Source: Hymenobacter volaticus (GTDB lineage: Bacteria; Bacteroidota; Bacteroidia; Cytophagales; Hymenobacteraceae). Taken from it: a DNA stretch of 64,000 nucleotides. Below, piece by piece: positions 55,657 through 64,000 of this stretch. Under the pieces are notes generated by a model, which was not told the DNA's origin, did not search any database, and worked only from the letters and a program-made list of their open reading frames with translations. The first letter of the stretch is position 1, and the number at the start of each line of letters is the position of its first letter. The stretch spans positions 1 through 64,000 of the forward strand of contig NZ_CP095066.1 in NCBI RefSeq assembly GCF_022921055.1, read 5' to 3'. The position numbers and the translations under genes are program-made.

Positions 55657-57144
55657 TCAATGCGCCAAGCTCAGCGTGGCGAAGAACGCCGAGAGCCCGG
55701 CGGCAGGCGGATTAGCCAGCCGCCGGGTGCCAATGGCCAGCGTATCACTAAAGAAATACCCACTCACACCCAGGTGCTGATCCTGGAGGACCAACGCGGT
55801 GGCTCCTTCATCTTCGGGCCCGCCTACGCGCTGTGCCCAGACAAAGCGCCCGGCCTTTTCGGTATCGTGGAGCTTGGCAATAAACACGTCGGAGTTACCC
55901 GGGTTTTTGGCCTCTGCGCTTTGGGCCGTTGTTAGCCGGGTATTCCCTAACTCGACCGTTTGGGTGAACGTACCGGCCACATACAGGTCTGGCCCGTCGA
56001 CGACTAGCTTCTGGGCCTCAGCTCGGGCGTAAAGCGAGCCGGCTACGCCCCCCCACCCTGCGCCCACGCAAAGCGACTCGTGCTTCCCGCATCAGTCAAC
56101 TTGGCAATAAATACGGCCGATGCCCTATACGCCTCCTCGATAGGATTCTTTAGTACCGTCGGTCCAAAGTCCGCGCTGCTGCCCCCATATGCCCCGCGAT
56201 ATACACGCGGTTGCCCTGCACCGCTAAGGCGCTCACCCGATCAGTGCCTTGCGCACCACCCGCGCGCTGCGCCCACACAAAGCGGGCGTTTGGCCCCCGA
56301 TCCTCCACTTTCGAGATAAAGATATCTGCGCCCTCCCCACTAGTCAGGTTGAGGGAACCAAAGCGAGCGGTCTGCTCGAAATCGCCTGCAACATAGATAT
56401 TCGTGCCCTGCACGCCGATGGCCGTGGCTTGATCAGCACCCGGGCTCCCGGCCTGCAGGGTCCACACAAAGCGACTGGTGCTATCGTGATCGGCCAGTTT
56501 GGTTACGAACACGTCGTCCTGGCCGGCACTGCGCAGGTGGGTATCCCCAAAGTCCGCCGTATGATTGAAGAAGCCGGTGACATACACCTGACGGCTAGTA
56601 ACCCTCATGCCTGCTACCCGGTCCATGCCCATTCCCCCGCGCGTTGAGCCCAGGTGAAGTGCGCGTGCGGACCCTGATCGATGAGTTTCGCAATGTACAC
56701 GTCATCGCGGCCTGCGCTTACCAAGCGCGCGGGCCCTACCCGGAGGGTGTCATAAAATCCACCGGCGACGTAGACTTCCCGGCCACGTACCGCTATGGCC
56801 GACGCCACGACGTCTTTCGGGTTCCCAAGTTGGTAAGCCCACACAAAGCGCTGGGTACGGGTACTCCACTTGGCCACCACAGCTTTGGTACGGGAATTGG
56901 TAGGCGTCAGCGTAATGCTGTCCAAGGTAAGAGCACCAGAAAAAGAGCCAACGATATACACGTTGCCCTGTTCATCGGTAGCGGTGGCATTGACGAGCGT
57001 ACGGTTGAGGACTAACGCCGTTTGCCAAGTGGGGACTTGTGCGCAGGCCGTGACTCCAACGGTTACGAAAACCAAGAAGCTCAGGCAGAAGGCCCGTTGG
57101 ACTCGCTGCAGATACCAGTTGAACCATAGGTGGAAGGGGAGCAT
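55657..57144 (-). pseudogene. secreted SBBP-like beta-propeller protein, three frameshifts
   Basis: Starts MLPFHLWFNWYLQRVQRAFC with a signal ending ACAQ. Repeats of about 55 residues follow: TATDEQGNVYIVGSFSGALT, IAVRGREVYVAGGFYDTLRV, DDVYIAKLIDQGPHAHFTWA, then after shifts near 56630, 56160 and 56065: SRQVYVTGFFNHTADFGDTH, IGVQGTNIYVAGDFEQTARF, LAVQGNRVYIAGHM and VDGPDLYVAGTFTQTVELGN. Each has a G-x-x-VY(V/I)AG(x)F strand and a DVF(I/V)(S/T/A)K strand ending in RFVWAQRAGG. It ends SAFFATLSLAH without a T9SS domain. About 490 residues. Confidence 0.75.
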
Positions 57145-57559
57145 AATCGCTTCGGCAAGCAGGAAGGAGGACTAGTGAAATGCTCACTAGTATATACATT
57201 TAATTTAATATAACAGAGGATAGCTGTCATCTATACAAGCAGGCGTTCGCAGAACATACTTTCCCTGTTCATGGTACTGCAATCGCGCATTCTTCTTTCC
57301 CGACGAAGCGCAGTTGATACGGCTTCTCCCCACCCTATAGCCTAACCTAGGCGTTAGAGATACCGAGTTACATAAGCTGGCCTTCAAGGAGGAAGGTTCT
57401 AGGGAAGAAACAAGCCCTCAGGTTAAGCTTGGCCCTTTTGAAGCCGTTTAGTAACGAAGCGCAACCCTCGTTCCACCGATCAGCTTGACCCGTGTTGCCC
57501 GTCCACTCCTCCCCTAGCTCGTTGGCTAGTGCTCCTCTCCGCACCTGTAGATCCCCGGC
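57145..57559. other. intergenic; AT-rich promoter zone and dispersed repeat copy 2
   Basis: No gene. 57175-57225 is AT-rich and suits the promoter of the propeller gene. Confidence 0.4.
57386..57430 (+). repeat. dispersed short repeat, copy 2 (partner 51262-51305)
   Basis: aaggaggaaggttctaggg, aagaaacaagccc and aagcttgg; imperfect copy of 51262-51305. Confidence 0.5.
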
Positions 57560-57832
57560 TTAGGTTCCATCCACTAGCCCCAAGGCGTGCCGCACGCAAT
57601 ACGTTACTACTTCCCGTCCCACCCGCTGCTCCTCTTCCGGGTTTTCGATCAGGTAACGGTCTATGATGTAGCCGGCCGCCTGCGCAGGCCCAAGCAGCTG
57701 CCACGCATTGCGGGAGATAATCACTTGGGCGGGCTGCGTATCGAACAGGTCGCGCTGAAAGTGAAACACGACGGGGTCCGCCGTCGCATCGGCTACGCGG
57801 GCTCCTAAGACAAAACGGGCATTCGACTCCAT
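57560..57832 (-). CDS. small hypothetical protein downstream of umuC
   Basis: 90 residues: MESNARFVLGARVADATADP, VVFHFQRDLFDTQPAQVIIS, GYIIDRYLIENPEEEQRVG and CVRHALGLVDGT. The stop of umuC is 36 bases upstream on the same strand, so it may be the third gene of the umuDC operon. No family recognised. Confidence 0.55.
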   Translation of the reverse strand: MESNARFVLGARVADATADPVVFHFQRDLFDTQPAQVIISRNAWQLLGPAQAAGYIIDRYLIENPEEEQRVGREVVTYCVRHALGLVDGT

Positions 57833-57868
57833 AGCAAGTAAGGGTAGGCAGGAACAGAACAGGAAGGG

Positions 57869-59194
57869 CTACGGGCGGCGGGGCAGACGCGGGCCATCCA
57901 TCTGAATGTGCCACAACTCCTCGAAGTTGGTGGTGTAGGCCGGGGTGCGCTGCTGCTGACGGCCGGCCCATTCCACCCCGGCTGCTCCTTTGTAGACCTG
58001 CGCCACGGCAAAGCCCACGGTGCCCGTGCCGTAGCGGGTGTTGAGCTGATCGAGGTCGGCCATGAGCCGGTCCCGCTGTTTAATCTTGGCCGTGGGCTCG
58101 AACAAGCTGAGCTGCTGCTGGCCGGCGGCTTCGAGGCCGTCGAAGATGACGCCGGCCTTCTTGAACTGCGTGTTGGGCAACCACAGGCGCTTCAGGGCCG
58201 TGCGAGCATAGCGAATCAGCTCGGCCGTGTCGCTAGTTGCTACGGGCAGCTGCAGCGTAGTAGAAAAGGTGTAGGGCGGGGGCTCGGTGCCAAAGCGGTT
58301 CTTGCTGATAAAAACCGTGAGCAAATGGACGGCGGAGTGTTGCCGGCGCAGCTTCTCGGCCGCCCGCGTCGTGAAGGCGGCCACGGCCCCCAACACGTCG
58401 GGATACGCCGACAAGGGTTTGCCAAAGGTGCGGGTACAGGCAATACTCTGGCGCGCCAAGGTGCCGTCCTCACTCGGGGCCAGGGTCAAGCAGGGCACGC
58501 CCTGCAACTCGCGCACGAGCCGGGCCCCCACCACCCCACCCAAATGCTTGCGGGCCCATCCTTCCGACATCGCCGCCAGGTGGGCGGCCGTGGTAATGCC
58601 TTGGGCGTGGAGCTTGGTTGCGTACTGCTGGCCTATACCCCATACGTCCTCGACTGGCACCTGCGCCAAGGCCCACTGCCTCCTTGGCTCGGAATCCAGG
58701 TACAACACCCCATTTAAGGTGGGCACCTTCTTGGCGACACGGTTGGCCAGTTTGGCCAGGGTCTTGGTGGGCGCAATGCCGATGCAGACGGGAATATGCG
58801 TGCGCTTACGGACCTGCTGGCGCAGGGTCTGCGCGAAGGCAGCCAGATTACCGTGGTAGCGCTCCATACCCCGCAAGTCCAGGAAGGCCTCGTCGATGGA
58901 ATATACCTCCACGTCGGGCACCCTCGAGCTCAGGTAGTGCATCACGCGGCCCGACATATCCCCGTAGAGGGCATAGTTCGAGGAGAACACCCGCACCTGG
59001 TGGCGTTGCAGCTGGTCTTTGACTTGGAAGTAGGGCTCGCCCATGCGCAGCCCCAGGGCTTTGGCTTCGGCGGAGCGAGAAATCAAACAGCCATCGTTGT
59101 TGCTGAGCACCACCACGGGCTTTCCCTCTAAGTGGGGCTGAAAGGCCCGCTCACAGCTCACGTAGAAGTTGTTGCAGTCAACTAACGCGAACAT
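57869..59194 (-). CDS. umuC: Y-family DNA polymerase V catalytic subunit UmuC
   Basis: About 441 residues from the ATG at 59194 ([20 protein letters not shown]). Polymerase motifs: [33 protein letters not shown], and the catalytic acidic pair in [14 protein letters not shown]. The thumb and little-finger domains have [36 protein letters not shown] and [20 protein letters not shown]. The tail [12 protein letters not shown] carries the beta-clamp-binding QLSLF. Translesion synthesis with UmuD'. It overlaps umuD by 17 bases, indicating coupled translation. Plasmid-borne umuDC operons are common. Confidence 0.95.
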   Translation of the reverse strand: MFALVDCNNFYVSCERAFQPHLEGKPVVVLSNNDGCLISRSAEAKALGLRMGEPYFQVKDQLQRHQVRVFSSNYALYGDMSGRVMHYLSSRVPDVEVYSIDEAFLDLRGMERYHGNLAAFAQTLRQQVRKRTHIPVCIGIAPTKTLAKLANRVAKKVPTLNGVLYLDSEPRRQWALAQVPVEDVWGIGQQYATKLHAQGITTAAHLAAMSEGWARKHLGGVVGARLVRELQGVPCLTLAPSEDGTLARQSIACTRTFGKPLSAYPDVLGAVAAFTTRAAEKLRRQHSAVHLLTVFISKNRFGTEPPPYTFSTTLQLPVATSDTAELIRYARTALKRLWLPNTQFKKAGVIFDGLEAAGQQQLSLFEPTAKIKQRDRLMADLDQLNTRYGTGTVGFAVAQVYKGAAGVEWAGRQQQRTPAYTTNFEELWHIQMDGPRLPRRP

Positions 59195-59645
59195 GGCTCG
59201 AAAGGCGCCCCCGCCGGGTTTCGGTGACGACGTGGGTGACGACGCCCCACACGTCAAACGAATCGGGCTCGGTGATCTGCCTTTCGGGGTAGGCCGGATT
59301 GTCCGGTACCAGCCACCACGAATCCGGCCCGCGCTTGACTAGGCGCTTGACGGTGAACTCGCCCTCGACCACGGCAATGACCACATCGTCGGGTTGGTAT
59401 TGCAAGTGGCAGTCCACGGCCAGCAGGGCCCCGTCCCGGATCCCGGAGTCGCCGCCACTCATACTGTCGCCCATCACCCGCACGAGGTAGGTGGAATCGG
59501 GGTGGGGCAACAGCAGCCGGTTCAAGTCGAGCTTGACGCCCCGGTGGTCGTCGGCGGGCGAGGGAAAGCCGGCCGGCACCCGGCACTCAAAAAAGCGCAG
59601 CCAGACCGGCTGACGGGTAACGGGTAGGAATGCGAGTTGGCACAT
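59178..59645 (-). CDS. umuD: UmuD, self-cleaving translesion polymerase subunit
   Basis: About 155 residues from the ATG at 59645 ([20 protein letters not shown]). The self-cleavage bond is expected in [12 protein letters not shown] (Ala-Gly). The serine nucleophile is in [14 protein letters not shown] and the lysine base in [14 protein letters not shown], as in LexA/S24 peptidases. It lacks a DNA-binding domain, which separates it from LexA. RecA-stimulated cleavage gives UmuD', which activates UmuC. First gene of the operon. Confidence 0.93.
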   Translation of the reverse strand: MCQLAFLPVTRQPVWLRFFECRVPAGFPSPADDHRGVKLDLNRLLLPHPDSTYLVRVMGDSMSGGDSGIRDGALLAVDCHLQYQPDDVVIAVVEGEFTVKRLVKRGPDSWWLVPDNPAYPERQITEPDSFDVWGVVTHVVTETRRGRLSSHVRVS

Positions 59646-59669
59646 AGCAAGACAACAACTAGTGGGTTG

Positions 59670-59701
59670 CAAGTATACGGTATCCTACATGAATTGGCCA
59701 A
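59670..59701 (-). promoter_or_regulatory. candidate umuDC promoter
   Basis: On the minus strand TTG at 59699-59701 and TATACTTG at 59670-59677 (7 of 8 to TAnnTTTG) are 21 bases apart, about 25 bases before the umuD ATG. Spacing is slightly long for the Bacteroidota consensus. Confidence 0.4.
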
Positions 59702-60027
59702 CTAACTTGTAAATAAAGTTGTATATTACATAATTTGTTGTAAAAAGTGACGCGGGATTTCAGCCTGTACTTACACTGCTTTTCGAGGTTTCGCGCAAAA
59801 TATGTAAAAGTGGGTGCGTTTAGATGCTGTTTTCTATGTTAGCTGTTAAGCAAGGAGGAGTATAGGGCAAAGAACGTCCGGTGCCACCCGTGCAATGTTG
59901 AACCGCTCATGCCTTGGACAATCTGGTTAGCACGTTCTTTCGTTTCTCGTTTTCCGCATCCAAAGGCAGAAACGGTGCGCAGGCACGCTGCCGCGACCAC
60001 TCGACCACCCGCCGGGGCACGGGTCCG
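59702..60027. other. intergenic, no supported gene
   Basis: AT-rich from 59700 to 59830 with several tgtta/taaca-type words, possibly a damage-response operator region; nothing definite. Confidence 0.35.
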
Positions 60028-60291
60028 CTAGGGCCGGGTTAAATCGTCTAAGTTGATGGAGGCAGCATACGGCGCCAGCAAGGCCGAACTCACGAAGGTT
60101 CGGAGCTGCTCCTGGAGCACGTTATCGATGTGGTTGTAGAACATCTCCACGAAGAAGTCGCCGGCCATATGGTAGAGCACGAGCGTATGTGGCCCCTCAT
60201 ACCTAGTGGCCAGATGATGGCCTTCGTCCCACACCAACTCGATTTGGGCGAGGAAGGGCAGGGCCCGGAATGCAGCGTAGGAAGTGGACAT
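60028..60291 (-). CDS. small Hymenobacter-type protein (relative of 29945-30184)
   Basis: 87 residues: MSTSYAAFRALPFLAQIELV, WDEGHHLATRYEGPHTLVLY, HMAGDFFVEMFYNHIDNVLQ and RTFVSSALLAPYAASINLDD. Shared pattern with the gene at 29945: FRALPxxxQ, EGxxLAxRxE, LYxxGDFxxExxY. This copy keeps the full C-terminus ending LDDL. Cytoplasmic, function unknown; a recurrent small family in Hymenobacter in my recollection. Confidence 0.7.
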   Translation of the reverse strand: MSTSYAAFRALPFLAQIELVWDEGHHLATRYEGPHTLVLYHMAGDFFVEMFYNHIDNVLQEQLRTFVSSALLAPYAASINLDDLTRP

Positions 60292-60555
60292 CGTCTAGCA
60301 AGGTCAGCGGGAAACACGCTTGCGCGTACGAACGATCCAGAGCCGAGTTGGCGGCGCCGCTTGCGCTTGGCCCCACTAGCTCCCGGGCGGCGGGACGTGA
60401 ACCGTTGCCCTCTACAGGTGGGGATAGCGGGGGCAAACGACTTTTAGGGGGCCGTACAGCTGGTCACATGCCTCATCGGGGAAGACCCGGCCAAACCTAT
60501 TTCTTAACTTTGTCTACTAGCCTCAGTGGCCAGAAAGTGCTACACTTGTCTTCTC

Positions 60556-60915
60556 ATGGAAGAGAATCCCGTCCTCACTGGCGCCGACTTTGCCGAGTTG
60601 CTCGGCCGTTTGCGAAGCGAACAGCCCGCGGGCAGCGTGTACTTGCACACCAACATCGTCACCGACCGCTACTATCTGCTCGGCGAGCAGAAGCAGTTGC
60701 TAGCCGAAACCGACTACGATACGGCCGCCTTTTATACCCTGGCTTTTCGGGCGCAAGTGGCCGGGAGTGAGGGCGATGATTTTTACGTGGTGCTGGCCCT
60801 GCAGGACCTGGAGGATACGAGTGGGGTGCGGGATGCCGAGTTTGCCCTGGAACTGATGAAGTACATCTCAGCTCCCTTGCCGCGTAAGCCCCGGGCCAAG
60901 CGCGGTAAAAAATAG
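60556..60915 (+). CDS. hypothetical protein, 119 residues
   Basis: From the ATG at 60556 (MEENPVLTGADFAELLGRLR); the frame is open a little further up but that part looks non-coding. Contains SVYLHTNIVTDRYYLLGEQK, ETDYDTAAFYTLAFRAQVAG and DDFYVVLALQDLED, with a basic tail PRKPRAKRGKK. Not recognised. It is the last gene before the iteron region. Confidence 0.6.
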   Translation: MEENPVLTGADFAELLGRLRSEQPAGSVYLHTNIVTDRYYLLGEQKQLLAETDYDTAAFYTLAFRAQVAGSEGDDFYVVLALQDLEDTSGVRDAEFALELMKYISAPLPRKPRAKRGKK

Positions 60916-61013
60916 GCTAGCAGCAAATAGCCGGAAGAAATAGATAGTAAGACTACCAACTCTTACGAAAAAGGGGCATCGTTGACCATAAGCGTGGTCT
61001 TTCCGCCGTACTG

Positions 61014-61033
61014 ACTTATAAAATCTATTAGTT
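61014..61033 (-). repeat. single iteron (family 1)
   Basis: acttataaaatctattagtt, the outermost copy of the family-1 iteron. Confidence 0.75.
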
Positions 61034-61083
61034 CGGGATTGGCCAGGTAATTAATAGGCATTCAACAAACAACTATTAATAAG

Positions 61084-61184
61084 CTTATAAAACCTATTAC
61101 TTGAACTTATAAAACCTATTACTACGCTTATGAAAGCTATTACTACACTTATAAAACCTATTGATTAGCTTATAAAACCTATTA
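61084..61184 (-). repeat. iteron cluster, five copies (family 1)
   Basis: cttataaaacctatta and close variants begin at 61084, 61106, 61127, 61148 and 61169, a 21-22 base period, all in the orientation opposite to the copies next to the Rep gene. Confidence 0.9.
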
Positions 61185-61450
61185 CTGAAGCGCCTTAAAC
61201 CACTGTAGTACAGAAAGTTGTAGCTCCTGCAAATACTATAAATACCTAAAATACTCACAAACTTGTTGATGTAGGAGTACAAAAGCTGATAAAGAGAAGG
61301 TGACAACGAGGGACGAGAGGGAAACAACAAAAAGGGAGGTATAAATAAGCATAAACAGGGATTGTGTTTTTCTATGATTTTTTTACCTTTTTTTGCTATT
61401 ATCACCTTCCTCATCCCCCACCTATAGTTTATAATCTTCGCCTACGCGGC
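61185..61450. other. AT-rich part of the replication origin
   Basis: No gene supported. AT-rich with poly-T/poly-A runs next to the iteron cluster, suitable for strand opening (inference). Confidence 0.5.
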
Positions 61451-61453
61451 TTA

Positions 61454-61640
61454 TTAATAGATTTTATAAGTTCAAGCCGTGAGTGCGCTGTTCTAGATTA
61501 CTTAAATAGGTTGCTTTTATTGTTACTCGCCTTCCCTAGCTATTCGCAGAGCAAGAAGCAACTTATAAAACCTATTCTTTTACCAGCGTCTGAACTTACT
61601 CCCGAGTCAACCGAAGCGAACTAATAGGTTTTATAAGCTA
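61454..61640 (+). repeat. three scattered iterons (family 1)
   Basis: Copies at 61454-61472 (taatagattttataagtt), 61561-61577 (inverted) and 61619-61640 (taataggttttataagc). Confidence 0.75.
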
Positions 61641-62054
61641 AGAAAGGTTCTGCTGCCCTCATGCCAGGTGTTCTGACCGGTGCCACTCCCCTACTCAATC
61701 CAACTAGCTGCCAAATAATAGTCTTATAGCTAAAAGTTGGCCCTGGTCAGCGGCAGTTCTACCTAGAAACTCCTGATTTCTCACTGACCACTCCCATACT
61801 GACAGTTTGCGGCCTGCTCGAAGCTAAACGCAGCGAATTCTCTATTGGAGATGGGCTTAGCTAATGGAAAGGAAAATGTAGTGAGTAGCAGCCACCCTTG
61901 CTTTCAGGCCCTTGCTTTAGAATTCAAAAAGCTAATCCCACTATTGCCCAACAAGTTTCGAGCTTGCCTATGTGCGGCAATAATCCGCGGTAATACTGGG
62001 GAAACTGCTGTAAGTCGACGCAGAATGCGATCCCGGAGTTATCTAAGCGTACTC

Positions 62055-62163
62055 AACTAATAGATTTTATAAGTCGAACTAATAGGTTTTATAAGTCACA
62101 AAAGCCTTCTCGAGCCCACTGAACTAATAGATTTTATAAGTTCAACTAATAGATTTTATAAGT
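62055..62163 (+). repeat. four iterons in two pairs upstream of rep (family 1)
   Basis: aactaata(g)g/attttataagt copies at 62055, 62077, 62122 and 62144; each pair has a 22-base period. They lie 100-210 bases before the Rep start and probably also autoregulate it. Confidence 0.9.
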
Positions 62164-62266
62164 CAGTTGACAGCTCCTCTCTCCGGCTTATTGATAGAAG
62201 ATGATTTTACCTCTATTACTTTGTGATTTAAACTGTATGTTTGTTTTATACCATCCCCGCCGCAGG

Positions 62267-63195
62267 TATGAGCGCGCCCGACCCCACCCTCCCCTAGAAA
62301 TTCGCCAGCATAATGCGCTGACGACAGCACGCTACGAAATGAGTGCCTGCGAGATGGACATCGTCTTTTCGCTGCTCTCCAAGCTAACCAAGCAAGACAA
62401 GGCGGGCACCATTTATGAAATTCGGGTGCAGGAGCTGATGGAGCTAACGGGCCGGACCTGGAACTACAAGCAACTGCTTGAATCCACTGAGAATCTAAAC
62501 AGCCGGGTCTACCACATCGAGAACGGCAAGAGCTTGCTGCAAGTAAGTTTGCTGGCCTCGGCCCTCTACCGTAAGGGGAAGGCACCATAGAGCTGGAGAT
62601 TTCCGAGCGCATGCGGCCTTTTCTGATCGACTTGAAAAGCAACTTCACGTCCTACCGCCTGCAGGCCGCCTTTAGCTTGAGCAGCAAGTACGCCAAGCGC
62701 ATCTACCAGCTGGCCTCGCAGTGGAAGGACGTTGGGGAAACCAAGACCTACAGTCTGGACGAGTTCAAGGCTATGCTCCGACTCAAAGATTTGGCCGGCA
62801 AAGAACCCGAGCAGTACGCCCAGATCTCGGCTTTGCAGAAGTACGTGCTCGACGTGGCCACCAACCAAATCAACGAGCACACCGACTTGCGCGTCAAGTA
62901 CGAGCTGCTCAAGAAGGGACGCTCCTACCAAAGCATTAAATTCTACGTCAACGCCCAGCTACCCCAGCAGCTGCCCATTCCCTTCGAGTTAGAGGCCGAT
63001 GACGCCAAAGTGCAGATCGCGCGCAAGCACCTCGAGACCTTGGCCATTGCCGACGCCAAGCTGGTGCAGGAGATTCTCCAGTCGCCCAAGCACCTCGATG
63101 CCTTATTCGCCTTTGTCTACAAGCTCAAAACCGACCGCATCAAGGCCACCAAGAACGCGGGCGGCCTATTCCTGAAAATGCAGGGCTTGCGCTAA
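62267..63195 (+). pseudogene. Rep_3-family replication initiator, two one-base shifts
   Basis: The natural start is ATG 62267 (MSAPDPTLP); restoring one C in ctcccctag joins it to LEIRQHNALTTARYEMSACE. The frame runs to SLLASALYRKGK, where restoring one G in aaggcacc near 62585 leads to GTIELEISERMRPFLIDLKS. Then SNFTSYRLQAAFSLSSKYAK (winged-helix), YSLDEFKAMLRLKD, QISALQKYVLDVATNQINEH and IKFYVN complete two winged-helix domains of Rep_3 initiators. About 310 residues. Iterons lie on both sides. Since a replicon needs its initiator, the two shifts are probably sequence errors unless another Rep drives replication. Confidence 0.85.
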
Positions 63196-63217
63196 GCAAC
63201 TACACTCAGCCGCGGCG

Positions 63218-63237
63218 AACTAATAGGTTTTATAAGT
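63218..63237 (+). repeat. single iteron after rep (family 1)
   Basis: aactaataggttttataagt, identical to copies upstream of the gene. Confidence 0.8.
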
Positions 63238-63399
63238 TACTTCCTGCCAACAAGCCTTGCTACCCGCTACTTGATTTGGCCAAGCCAGTGGCCAAATCAA
63301 GTAGCGGGCGCGAACTAGTGCAGTGCAATTACAACAACGATTGGTTTCCTACCGCACCCTCTGCCGTCGGTTCACTCCAAGATAGTAGAGGTAGGCTTT

Positions 63400-63676
63400 A
63401 CCCCTTTTTTGTAGTTGTATCGCTGCTTGGCTTTACCCGCCCTGGAGAAGGCAAAAGGATCGTTAGCCACCCCTTTTTTGTAGCTATATGTTTTCGCTGG
63501 TAGCAAAACGTTTAAGCGTGAGGTAAACCTGGAATATGTTCGGGCAAGGCCTTAAAGCATATAGCTACAAAAAAGGGGTGCCGGCTGGATAGTTAGCACT
63601 TACTGCTAACCCGATAAATCCTTGCCTACACGGCGCCAGCGGCCCTTCTTCAATCATATGACTTCAAAAAAGGGGT
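63400..63676. repeat. second iteron family, scattered copies
   Basis: accccttttttgtagttgta (63400) and accccttttttgtagctata (63469) on one strand, tatagctacaaaaaaggggt (63560) and a variant near 63656 on the other. Unrelated to the family-1 iteron. Confidence 0.8.
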
Positions 63677-63849
63677 GGCCGCGAATGCGTTTATTACCGC
63701 TTCCCGGGGCTAAGAAAGGCAAACCATGCTCCTTTTCCTGTTTTTAACTGAAAAGACAGCTCAAGAAACTAGTTGTTTTCTTCTTTTAAGAAAGTTTACC
63801 TAGTTTACGGCCGTTGCAAATAGCTGATAAAAAGCACTTTAACTCACAA
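63677..63849. other. intergenic, no gene
   Basis: AT-rich stretch between the two groups of family-2 iterons; no coding frame recognised. Confidence 0.4.
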
Positions 63850-63990
63850 TAGTGCTACAAGAAAGGGGTGATACAACTACAAAAAGGGGGTGAGTTGCTA
63901 CAAAAAAGGGGTAGTAGCGCTACTAAAAAGGGGCCGGAATCGGCAGATACAACTACCAAAAAGGGGTTATATAGCTACACTTCATAAAAT
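63850..63990 (+). repeat. second iteron family, tandem cluster at the window edge
   Basis: ctaca(a/g)aaaaggggt-type units with ctac beginning at 63855, 63877, 63898, 63920, 63953 and 63975; spacing is 21-22 bases except one gap of 33. The cluster is probably cut by the window end. Confidence 0.85.
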
Positions 63991-64000
63991 CTGTAGCACA

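Noticed and set aside
61084..61184. CRISPR-like array at the origin
   Set aside because: Units repeat every 21-22 bases with almost no spacer, occur in both orientations and flank a Rep gene; they are iterons.
1..64000. tRNA, rRNA or riboswitch genes
   Set aside because: No cloverleaf-like, rRNA-like or known riboswitch core was recognised by eye in any intergenic region.

Overview
The window looks like part of a plasmid, or plasmid-like replicon, from a Hymenobacter-type member of the Bacteroidota. The reasons are: type IX secretion (T9SS) C-terminal sorting signals, lipobox lipoproteins, a DUF4239 protein, many BLUF photoreceptors, a Rep_3-type initiator among iterons, and several small families I associate with Hymenobacter. 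The host name is inference. No rRNA, tRNA, CRISPR array or complete transposon was seen.

Layout. 0.8-2.7 kb: small membrane and lipoprotein genes and a stand-alone H-NOX heme sensor. 3.9-6.1 kb: broken BLUF and STAS-like remnants plus copy A of a 1.5 kb inverted repeat carrying an LtrA-like gene; the better-preserved copy B is at 38.7-40.2 kb. 6.4-9.6 kb: a secreted SBBP/malectin/T9SS protein. 9.9-11.8 kb: an HxlR regulator divergent from SnoaL-like and NmrA-like genes. 12.0-15.2 kb: orphan small proteins. 15.5-19.4 kb: an integron-like locus with a tyrosine recombinase, an 854-bp duplication of its 3' part and two AT-rich cassettes, one encoding a seven-repeat propeller. 19.6-20.9 kb: a broken GH9 N-terminal region. 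23.3 kb: an ordered array of ATCCGGAT palindromes. 24.5-26.2 kb: two ferritin-like (desiccation-type) proteins. 26.7-29.1 kb: arginase-family and membrane-protein remnants.

29.9-47.1 kb is rich in sensing genes: BLUF proteins (two with a VbhA-like N-terminal module), PYLLNDN (STAS-like) proteins, GAF proteins, a response-regulator remnant and paired tiny metal-site proteins. Interspersed are an esterase, a glycosyltransferase, an antiporter, a DUF4239 protein and an MFS exporter. 47.5-57.8 kb: a hydrolase, large orphan proteins, a TPR protein and another propeller protein. 57.9-59.6 kb: umuDC, with a second umuC 3' fragment at 53 kb. 61.0-63.2 kb: the iteron origin and Rep gene. From 63.4 kb to the end an unrelated iteron family begins, suggesting a second replicon module beyond the edge.

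A general warning: well over a dozen otherwise well-conserved genes are split by a one-base shift, often in C or G runs, including both breaks in the Rep gene. This is either uncorrected sequencing indels or broad decay. Such genes are typed as pseudogene here, but many may be intact in the real molecule.
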